Shown here: positions 9,723 through 18,937 of the stretch, piece by piece
How positions within the stretch are numbered: the first letter of the stretch is position 1
Layout: each line of letters starts with the position of its first letter
Source: Amyloporia xantha
Lineage: Eukaryota > Basidiomycota > Agaricomycetes > Polyporales > Adustoporiaceae
Reading direction: 5' to 3'
NCBI GenBank assembly: GCA_036971615.1
Contig: JAYKKR010000034.1
Span: 1 to 64,000, forward strand
DNA length: 64,000 nucleotides
Translations under genes and position numbers: made by a program
The notes under the pieces: generated by a model
Database searches by the model: none
Told to the model about the DNA's origin: nothing
What the model saw: only the letters and a program-made list of their open reading frames with translations

Positions 9723-12700
9723 ATGAAACGTGCTCGCTCGAAACGCGCTCAGTTCCGAGTTCGCGAAGTGCGTTCTCAGGTAGATATGGTCTTCGACAAG
9801 GTGGTGATCGATCCAGCTGGCAAGCATCACCTTTCTACTCCTGAGATTCGGCTTATGGACACCTCCCCCAAGAAGAAGAAGATTCGGCGCGAAACATCCC
9901 CGCCGCTCCTAGAGGCTGCAGAAATGTCGTCAAATAGTAAAAGTCCTGATGAATCGCCGAAAGCATCTGTTGAAGACTCGACCTCAACATGTGACAAAAG
10001 CACGCCTTCGAACAGCAGAGTGAAGGTACGCATGCCCTGCATAGGCTCTGCGCACCCGTTAACGATAGTCGTATAGCATGGGGTATCCGAAGTACTGGAG
10101 AAGTGGAAGCCACTCTTGCCTGCAATTCTCCAGGATCTGCTCGAGAGCGAACACATTGAAGGCATGCCAGGGTTATGTCTATGCGGTAAACGCGCAGTAG
10201 GGCGGTGTCACGATTGCTTCGCCAGTGACCCCCAGTGCTCGTCTTGCATAGTCAAGGCCCACCGTCACCAGCCGTTCCATTGGGTGGATTTTTGGAACGG
10301 GCACTACATCGAGAAGCGTGACCTGTCCGCGCTGGGTTTGGTGTACTATTTGGGCCACCGAGGTCGACCGTGTCCTCACCTATCTCATGCAGTCGCGCCC
10401 TCGAATCTCGTCGTCACCCACACAAATGGCATCCACCAAGCGCGTATCCACTGGTGCCATTGTGCAGGCCGAAGGGAACCGATATCTCAGCTTTTGCGCG
10501 CGGGGCTGTTTCCGGCCACCACTGAACACCCAGAGAGCGCATTTTCGGTGCAGCTTCTCAAAGATTGGGATATCCATTTTCTAACGTCGAAGAAGAGCGT
10601 GTATGATTACATGGAAGCTCTACGACGCCTAACGAACAACGCCGCCCCTCACAATGTAAAGGTGAGCAATGTAATGCAGACTAACTATGGCTAAGTGCTA
10701 ACTATTAGCCTATGTGTGCAGAATCGCTATCGGGAGTTCAACGTGATCTCGCGCCTCTGGCTGCATTTAACGATGATCAAACGCAGTGGCAACCATCACG
10801 GGATGGAGTTACCAGGACGGCCGGCTGGGACGCTCACCGTGCCTTGTTTCACTTGCCCTTGGCCAGGCTTCAATTTGCCCCCAAACTGGAAGGACACGCC
10901 AGCCGATCTAGGGTGAGTCTTCAATTGGATACCTGTTGATTCAATCTGATATTCGAGTTGGCAGCTATATTCATGCGTGTGAGTTGGGCGGCGACGGCAA
11001 CCATGGCTTGCAGAAGAAGCGGAAGCACGACGATCCCAACGACGTGAGCTTAGCGCCTGGACAAGGGTATTTTGTGAATCCGCAGAAAATGAAAGATTAC
11101 ATGGAGGACATTGATGCTGAACCTCCGGTGAGTGCATTCGCCTTGTGATCTGTCAATGAAGTCATGACCTCATCGTGCGCAAGCCTGAAACATGCAGTGG
11201 CTTCAAGGTGGGCCGTGCTCAGCGCCCGGGCAAGTTCCGTAATCTGGAAGTCAGTGGCGTAGTTGCGGTCATATGCATTCGTCATGGATGTTTCAGACCC
11301 GGGGCCATGGTTGATCTTCAGAAGGGTGAAAGGTGAGTTGTTCTTTGTGATTGAAATCGGGCCCGATTGACGATCATGACAGGTACGGGCACATGGACTT
11401 TGCTCTGGCAGGCGCGTTGGAAGGCCTGGAGGAAGTGCTGCATTTCATCTTCACGTATGATGTTGCATGCATCTATGAAATCAATTTGATGGCACGCTTC
11501 GGAAAACGTTTTCCACATCTCCTCCCGCTGCTGGCGCGCATGCAACTGCTTCTGCCGAAGATGCACATGCTCGCGCACAAGGAGGCCTGTCAGATCATAT
11601 ATGCGCTATGCTACTCGTGGGGTGCGGGCCTAACCCACGGTGAAAGTGTGGAGCATCCGTGGGCAGAGCACAATCAAGCGGGTTTGAGCACTCGCGAGAT
11701 GAGTGCCGGCCATCGCCACGACGTGCTTAACGCCATTCACAATTATTGGAATTGGCGCAAGGTCGAGACGAGGAGTAAGCCGCTTGGTTATAACAATTGT
11801 ACTGCATTCATTGATATTGGGACCAGCAATGTTTCTGGCCAGGAAACTCCGCGAAGCGTTTAAGTTGCAAGAGCAGAAGACTACTCTATTCAGTGCGCTG
11901 AATCATCTAGCGGGAGCAGCTGGTGACAACATGGGCTGCTCTAGAGCAGAAGCATGTACCAAGCGGTCCGCAGATTATGAAAGGAAAGAAGGTCCGGAGA
12001 GGGCAGAAGATTGAGAGCGTTTACATGCTGGATGAGTCGAAGGGTATGTCATTCGTGTTTGTTTGGATGCATACCCTGATGACATTACTAGTGCCTAGTG
12101 TCGGCAAGGTGTATAGGGAGCTCGCGAAGTTGGAAATCGAGCCTAACGATCGTCACGTCGATCTCGCTGCTGGTAAAGCCCCGAGTGGTGCGGCCCATTT
12201 CCTGAAGACCGGTATGCAAATCGAGAAACAACAGTAAGCGTGCTCACCCTGTGGCTCACATTAACTTGACCGACGTTTATAGGTATGACCTCCGTCAACG
12301 GTTAGTGAAATACGAGAAGTCGCGAACTGGTGATGCGGATGCAGATGACAATGCCGCGAGCATCGCAGCCGCGCGCCAGGCCCTAAGAAACGATCTAGAC
12401 AAATGGCGTCAAGAGCAGGAGACCTATATGCCGAGAGTGGACCTGCCTGACACTGACGAGGGCGAGACCGGCGATGACGATGACGACGGGGAAGGTGATG
12501 CGTACGGTAAACCCGAGACCGAACCCCTGGCTCTCCCATCAGACTTCACCGATGATGAGCGGCGCACGATGGATTTAGAGACGCTTGGCGTATTCGAGCA
12601 GCGTATACGGGTCGGCCGGGCATATGACCTCCTCAATGCCGTGAAGGAAGCCCTGAACCATCAAGGTGCCTTTCTCGCAGACAAGCAGAAGCACGCGCGA

Positions 12701-13386
12701 GGCCAGAAAGACAACACGCGTGCACAGAAGATAATCCGCACCGCAGCGGAACACACGAAAGCCCTCGCTTCGTTGTATAACTTCAACAGGGAGCGCCTCT
12801 CAAATCTGTACATTGACGATTCTGCGATGGGCTTAAAGCCTATAGATCTCGCCAAGGATCTTGTCAGCAAAAATCTATGGACGCCACGTACTCAGGGTGA
12901 CAGTAAGGAGGTACGGTCATGGATATGGAGTATTGTTCCCCCTGGGTCATCGGAAGCTACAGCAGATGTCTGGCAGTCCGAAGGTGAGCATATACACAGC
13001 TGGTCATAATCTTTGATATCCACTCACTCAAATGGTAGTCGAGCGTGTGCAATGGTTCCAGCGCGCGCTGAAAAGCAACGTGTCGATGAGGAAGTCAACA
13101 AATTGCATGCGGAGTTCCGCAGGACGATATTGGGTTGGAATAACATGTCAGCTGCATGGGTGAAGACGAGTGAGAAAGCGGAGTTATCGCGAGGGGCGAG
13201 GGCGTATGCTTTGAAGAAGGCTGCAATGTATGAGTCGATGGCCAGGGACTGTTCGAAAGTGTATCGCGAGGTCAGAAAGGATCCTGACGGAGACAAATTG
13301 GATTATAGTACGGTGAGCAAGGTTGATGGCATAACGGATCCGAACTGACGTTGTGTTAGCCTATTGGTGTCTCGACGTCTTCGTGA
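9723..13386 (+). pseudogene. KDZ-superfamily transposase with CxC2-type cysteine cluster, frameshifted
   Basis: Transposase of the Kyakuja-Dileera-Zisupton DDE superfamily, which moves its own DNA element. Exons read: 9723-10025, 10077-10661, 10722-10912, 10965-11127, 11184-11332, 11383-11774, 11827-12043, 12092-12233, 12283-12983, 13039-13312, 13360-13386, about 1,045 codons. A basic N-terminus with PKKKKIRR is followed by the CxC2-like cluster (CLCGKRAVGRCHDC...CSSCIVKAHRHQPFHWV). The catalytic core has VDLQKGERYGHMDFAL, FTYDVACIYEINL and GESVEHPWAEHN, the expected acidic positions. The C-terminal helical region holds WFQRA-R-AEKQ and ARAYALKKAAMY. Two breaks interrupt it: a +1 shift at about 11,908-11,930 and a 1-nt loss in the GCGCGC run at about 13,060-13,066. 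All splice sites look intact, so decay is recent or the breaks are sequence errors. Terminal inverted repeats were not identified. Confidence 0.85.
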
Positions 13387-13739
13387 CGGCGGGTAAGCTC
13401 TCACCGATAGAGCGAAGACAGGTGCGCGAACGGATGGCAGGCGCCATCCAGACGCCTCTGAGACTCGACCATGTGCGCTGAGAGGTTACTCCCGTGCGCC
13501 TGGTCAGGAATCACTCCTCAGCGACTACACGAATGGGTCTGGCGCGCCCATCACAGCGCGATTGCCACAAGCGTTCACTCTGTGGATGTTCGGTTCGCCA
13601 GCGACGGACACAGAGACGGCGCCAGTTGCGTCGTCAACATCCGAACCGCCCTGGTTCACCCACGAGATCCCTCAAGAGATCCTCAAATACTGCCGTAACA
13701 CGGAGGAGCGAACGCGAGAGTCGGCGGGCGTGAGAAGAG

Positions 13740-14160
13740 CACGTGGGCGGGCGAGAGATGGGCGGGCGGGAGGAGCGGACGTCGGCGGGGCGAGAGATGG
13801 TCGGGCGGAGGAGCGGACGTCGGCGGGGCGAGAGGAGCGGACGTCGAAGCGGGGCGAGAGGAGCGGACGTCGGGCGGGGCGAGAGGAGCGGACGTCGGGC
13901 GGGGCGAGAGGAGCGGACGTCGGGCGGGGCGAGAGGAGCGGACGTCGGGCGGGGCGAGAGGAGCGGACGTCGGGCGGGGCGAGAGGAGCGGACGTCGGGC
14001 GGGGCGAGAGGAGCGGACGTCGGGCGGGCCCAGGGTTGGGGGGAGCGAACGCGAGAGTCGGCGGGGCGAGAGAAGAGAACGTCGGCGGGCGAGAGGACGT
14101 CGGCGGGGCGAGAGAAGAGAACGTCGGCGGGCGAGAGGACGTCGGCGGGGAGGAGATCCA
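13740..14160. repeat. 25-bp GC-rich minisatellite
   Basis: Seven perfect copies of GGGGCGAGAG-GAGCGGACGT-CGGGC run from 13851 to 14025. Diverged copies lie on both sides (13740-13850 and 14040-14160), including 30-bp variants with GAAGAGAACGTCGGCGGG. Each unit holds a GACGTC palindrome. Because 25 is not a multiple of 3, the array is open in several frames on both strands, which creates long spurious Arg/Gly/Glu/Pro-rich ORFs. It starts about 350 bp after the KDZ transposase stop. Confidence 0.95.
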
Positions 14161-14398
14161 GCGGCCGACGTTACAATGGCCCTCAGCGCCCGCACCCTCC
14201 GCTCGCAATTCTCCCCCCCCCCGAAGACCGCTACTACTGGACGCTCATCGTGCAGTTCGCTCGCTGCGCGGCGTGAGGAGTGCGCTCGGAGCGCGCGCAG
14301 GGAGAGTGAGACCGACGCTCACCTGTTCGCGGACGTCAGGCAGAGGCTGCGCGCGGATGGCTGTGCAGGAACTCAAAAGTTGGCGAATCGAGTGGCTC

Positions 14399-14464
14399 GA
14401 TCGTTGTCGATCATGGCCGATCATCGTCGATCATCGTCGATCATCGTCGATCGTCGTCGATCGC
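14399..14464. repeat. 10-bp tandem repeat GATCATCGTC
   Basis: About six to seven copies of GATCATCGTC with variants GATCGTTGTC, GATCATGGCC and GATCGTCGTC. Adjacent units can pair as GATC-centred palindromes. No gene context. Confidence 0.85.
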
Positions 14465-15650
14465 GGGCGACCTGCTACATCGCGCATGCCAATTGTCCAG
14501 TTCACTTGATACGCAACACTTCTATTCTGAATTCTGTTCTTTTCGACTCACTCAACGTTCTAGGTAAGTAAGATGGTCGAGATCTTCGTGTGCAACTCAC
14601 GGACAAGAGTAGCATGTGCCAAGCCGTCTATGCGCAGCACCTTTGTGGGGGGACGACGCAGCGCAAGCACAGGCACTGTGCGCAGGCTCCGTGGAAGTGG
14701 CGCGGAAACACGCAGTACAGGACTGCGTGTGGGGTTCAGGAGGCGGCGGAGTTCGTCCGGACGAACAAGTACTGCAGCAGATGCAAGAAGGCGGGGCCAT
14801 CAGCAAAATCAACGTGTTTTATTATTTTCCTTTTTTGTCTTGTTGCGTCTTATGTTACCAGAAAAGGAAACTAAGGCATCAAAGGACTCAGAAAGAGTGT
14901 CGATCGCATTGGGGCAAGACACGCTCGCATTATAGATTGTCTTATTTTCCTTACACAAGACATCAAGTCCAAATAAGGAGAAAAAGGTAAACAATACAAA
15001 TGTTTGATTTTGCTGATGGCAAGCGATCCCGGGGACTTTGCTCGCGCCCACCTGCCGTCGTTGATGGTGGGTTCCCTTTTTAATTTGGATATTGCCGCAA
15101 TACTGATGCGTTCTTCAAGGATTTTAGTTGGTTTAGGGATATCATGGGATGATAAAATTAGAATTACAAACGCTGTAGCTTTGCTAGGGGGTGTGTGGGA
15201 CAGCGCGAACATGCTGGCGAAGTGCATAGACGCGTCCTAAATACGCAATGACAAGGTGCTCACGGTGATGTTCTGATGCTGGGCCGAGACTGATGCTGCC
15301 ACATTTACATATGTACAGAAGGCGTCTGCTACGCAAGCTGTCTCCACGGTTACAGTGCTCTCGCTTCGCCGTCCGTACATCTCGAGCGTTGGCGCATCCG
15401 AGTGCTGGTCGTCGATCAGAGGCTTCCCGTGCCGTCAGCGTCGGAGCGTGAGTACGGCCGTTTCTCGCGCGAATACGCCCGTCACGACACGGGGCTCGAC
15501 GTTGGCTCCCCACCCGAGCAAGTCTGGAAGCCGTTCTCGGTGAATATACAAGGTATGTAGCTATCATTGAGTTCTGCTGATATCACAGCACAGAAAGCTA
15601 ATGGAATGTATATACAGTACAGTTGCACGGATGCCAATGCGCCGGCTGGT
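14465..15650. other. Intergenic, only weak overlapping ORFs
   Basis: Several short frames on both strands overlap each other with no recognisable protein. A T-rich stretch lies near 14,815-14,835. No RNA gene or confident coding sequence was seen. Confidence 0.4.
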
Positions 15651-15654
15651 TCGT

Positions 15655-16130
15655 TCGTCCGACAGCATCCCGCGCGGTACGTTCTTTACCTCCCTAACGA
15701 CGGGCGCCCGACTAATGCGATTAAGGTTACATATGTACATGAAGCGAAATGTCTCGCGATCGTGCGGAGACGATGGCGCGTCGTCCGTGCGCTGTAGGGA
15801 GGGCACTACAGGTATGTTCCTGTGTGCTGTACCTTCCCGACGGCGAGCGCTGGCGTTGATGCGCCCTCTAGGGAAGGTTTCGTAATCGCGCGGCGTCCGT
15901 GCACTGTAAGGAGTGGTCCGCGCACTGTAGGGAGGGCACTGCAGGTAAGTTCCGTATGTTCTGTACCTGCCCGACGACGAGCGCGGATGCTGATGCGCTC
16001 CCAAGTAGGGTTTCGCAATCGCCCGGGGACGATCGGCCGTCCGCGCACTGCGGCGAGCGTGCACCAGGTATGTTCCGTATGTTCTGTACCTTCCTGACGA
16101 AGAGTACGTTCGCTGATGCGCCCTCACGGA
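15655..16130. repeat. Four diverged tandem copies, about 110-140 bp
   Basis: Recurring blocks TGTTC(C/T)GTACCTTCC(C/T)GACG, GCTGATGCGCCCTC and GTCCGTGCACTGTAGGGAGGGCACT mark copies near 15.67-15.80, 15.80-15.94, 15.94-16.06 and 16.06-16.13 kb. The oldest-looking (first) copy has several substitutions and an inserted segment. No frame is conserved. The array lies directly before the AT-rich GGATAATC cluster. Confidence 0.75.
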
Positions 16131-16254
16131 TCATTCATCCTAGTTACTGGAGTTACCCCGCCGTGGGCGGAGACTGATCGGGTGCGGGAAACACGCGAAC
16201 GGGGCTGCACAGTGCGCGCATGTTGCGTGTGCCCTGTCCTCCCTGGTGTTTGAC

Positions 16255-16800
16255 TCTAAGGGTAGGATTAACCATCTTAAAGCTGGATATGGATTATCTC
16301 TGGTATAGTGCTGCATATATAGAGTAGATAATCCCTATTAGATGTAGGATTAGCCTAGTAAACTTGGATGTGGATAATGTCTAGTTCAATATAGAGTAGA
16401 TAATCTGTTAGATGTAGGGTTAGCACAATCAACTTGTAGGTGGATAATCTCTAGTTGGGATTAGGATTAGCTCAATAAAATCTGAAGTGGATTATCCTAG
16501 GTGGATTATCTCAAGTTCAGAGTCTATATTCATGGTGAGATGATCATATTATGGAGGCCATGGAGCTAGATTATCCCATGGATAATCCTGGATAATGAAG
16601 GGAGAGACACTGAGGACAATTGGGATAATCATAGGATAATCATGGGATAATCCAACAAAGCAGATAATCTTTGGATTGGGATTAGGACTCCAAGTGACTT
16701 CTCACTAGATTATCCCAGGATTAAAGAGTGTGGAGCACTCAGGTGTGGGGTGGATTAGACAAAAAAATGTACAAAGTGTTGAGAAGATTATCCACTATAA
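16255..16800. repeat. AT-rich cluster of GGATAATC / GATTATCC motifs
   Basis: Roughly twenty copies of GATAATC or its complement GATTATC occur in about 540 bp, often extended to GGATAATCC or placed back to back (for example CATAGGATAATCATGGGATAA). The left part also contains two to three copies of an ~85-bp unit with GATGTAGGaTTAGC...GTGGATAATCTCTAG. The composition is far more AT-rich than the surroundings. It ends where the truncated dioxygenase coding sequence ends (about 16.8 kb), as if it had replaced that gene's 3' half. Confidence 0.8.
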
Positions 16801-17728
16801 CTGACACTACTGTTCATCGCTCGCACTATCGATTGTATGATCAGTCTCCACGACTTCATTGAGATGAAGAGAGAAATAATACCCCATGTCTCTCCTTCAG
16901 CATCGAAACCGAAGATATTGACAAATGTTTCCTCTGGGAGTTCCATGCCCAATGCCATCAGCCTAAGGGCAAGTTCGTTAGCACAGGAATACGAGAATGC
17001 ATCCACATGAAACACACCGGAGAATGGGATGGAGGACGTTGAAGTGATTGAAGCGGGTGAAAGCGGCAATTTCTGGGAGAAACGGCTGAAGAGCCTTCGG
17101 GTGCTGTTTCTTTGTAACGTCACGGTGAACTCAAGTAGTAGGCCAGATCAACTTAGTAGTAGAATTAGCCTATGAATCATCTCACTATTGTAGTGCTCGA
17201 TTTGGTCCTGAACTCCTGCATCAAGATGCTACGCGGCGGCGATGAATGCTTGTTATCTCGACAGTTATAGGAACAGGCATACCCAGTACTGACGTAACTT
17301 GTATCCTTCGTATGAGCCGGTCTCCTTGACGTTTCCGAGATACGTCTTCTTCTCTTCGTCGGTGACCACAGAGAATGGAATGTCCGCAATATCGAACATG
17401 CGGTCGTTCTTCAACGAAGTAAATCGTGAGATCACGGCGGGCGATGTCAGGGTATATTACCTCAGCCTGAGTATATCCATGATTTATCACGTAGAAAAAC
17501 CCTTGCATGCTCAGGGCGTCGCGCACTTGGACGGCCAATTCTGCGCGGCCTTCGGGACTGTTTGCCTTGGAGAGATCAATAAATGCCAAATCAGCATACT
17601 CCACTGTGGAGATTTTTGTCAAGTGTTGAATAAGACACCGAAATAACAGGACAAATGTACGCACATGGCTCTTTTGTCACAACAGGGGGCACATAGCGAG
17701 GGATTGTCGGGAGAGTGACGGATGGCAT
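16795..17728 (-). pseudogene. 2OG-Fe(II) oxygenase (isopenicillin-N-synthase-like), C-terminally truncated
   Basis: The family uses iron and 2-oxoglutarate for oxidations and is often involved in secondary metabolism. ATG at 17728 starts MPSVTLPTIPRYVPPVVTKEP; after an intron come LEYADLAFIDLSK and QVRDALSMQGFFYVINHGY, the N-terminal DIOX_N domain. The next exon gives FDIADIPFSVVTDEEKKTYL and KETGSYEGYKLRQYW. The last part (17.02-16.85 kb) reads RLMALGMELPEETFVNIFGFDAEGETW and then loses similarity. The double-stranded beta-helix with the His-x-Asp...His iron ligands and the 2OG-binding Arg is absent, so the product cannot be an active dioxygenase. The break coincides with the edge of the GGATAATC repeat cluster. 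Confidence 0.75.
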
Positions 17729-17738
17729 CTTTACCTGG

Positions 17739-18110
17739 TCAGTTGGAGGGCTTAGCAGGACAAGGAGCAGTGATCATAGGAAGACCAGCGAAGCCCTGTA
17801 CTCTTATACTGGACGTAGAGAACCAATCTTGAACAAGTACCGTGAGCTTAAGAACCATAAAGTTCGTAAGGCACTCCAATTGAATGCCCAGGAGATAAGT
17901 TGCCGATTCTTCTGGTAAGGGCCGATAGGTTGCGAAGCGGTCAACGGCCACAAGGAGATACGAGATTGTCATGAATGCAAGGAGTGACATGTAGAGCTGT
18001 AAAGACGGGTTTCTTCTGGATAACGCACGACCTTGATAGATAACACATTGCATTCTGAAGGTAACAGAATTACGCGCAACTAGAGGAAGGCATTGTATGC
18101 TGATGGTCAT
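17739..18110 (-). CDS. Possible membrane-protein fragment
   Basis: Open frame of 123 codons with a hydrophobic centre (LYMSLLAFMTISYLLVAVDRF) and a second hydrophobic segment (LECLTNFMVLKLTVLVQ). The pattern resembles part of the multi-helix membrane proteins common in basidiomycetes, but no family could be named. It lies head to tail just upstream of the truncated dioxygenase and may itself be a remnant. Confidence 0.25.
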   Translation of the reverse strand: MTISIQCLPLVARNSVTFRMQCVIYQGRALSRRNPSLQLYMSLLAFMTISYLLVAVDRFATYRPLPEESATYLLGIQLECLTNFMVLKLTVLVQDWFSTSSIRVQGFAGLPMITAPCPAKPSN

Positions 18111-18937
18111 GGAGCTTCGGCATTAGGGCGCTAGTAAATAGACGATGCAACGAAGGGCTGGACCATCTCTCCCCAACGGCATTGAAGACGCACCAGGACA
18201 CAGACCGCAACAGCCCTCGGCTAAGAAGTGGAATTGTTGACAACCACACTAGGCAGCACAGACTCAGCTTGATCTCCACCCTACCGGAGGTGTGAGGATG
18301 AAGACCGAAGGCAAGTCTCGCTGTGGAGTAGCCGGCGTGTCATTGCTCACGAGTGTGCGATTGCCTACATGTCCCGATATCTTCGATGTGCAGATGACCC
18401 AGCGCACCTTCGCACCCCCGAATTTAAATCGCTGCTAACTAGCTGCAAATGATAGAAGTAACGGGGCCCGTGTCATCATCAGAGCGAGTGTCCCTTGAAT
18501 GTTGCTTGTCCTCCTGGTCTTGATTAACATGACCGGTCAAAGGCTGCGGATAATTATTAGGATCCTAGAAACGTGTATAGGCAACTTGATACTTGATATG
18601 AGCGTCGACGGTAGTTGTGCTCTAGGGCATTGTTTCATCCACGCGATTCAACCCAAAATAAAGCGTAATCACTGGCTCCATCATGAGACGTTACACGGCT
18701 GTGAGGAGTGAAACTAGTCATCATGCTCCTACACAAGTTTCACTTGGAAGTGCCCGACGATATAAGTCGAAAGTCGAAAGCACAGGAAATAGACGCCAGA
18801 AACAATACTCACGGTCACGAGATAATTCCATGGATGAACCGGCGCCTACGCTCTTAAGCTACTCTTGAGTCTTGAGCCACTCGCGCTCACCATCATCTTA
18901 CAAATTTACCTCATTCACATCTATTGTTTCGACGACG
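18111..18937. other. Intergenic region upstream of SPT5
   Basis: No supported gene. Presumed to hold the SPT5 promoter and 5' leader. No clear TATA box was recognised close to the SPT5 start. Confidence 0.4.

Noticed and set aside
13562..14509. Long Arg/Gly/Glu-rich ORFs on both strands over the 25-bp minisatellite
   Set aside because: Openness in several frames follows from a 25-bp repeat without stop words. No start context, splice pattern or domain supports a protein.
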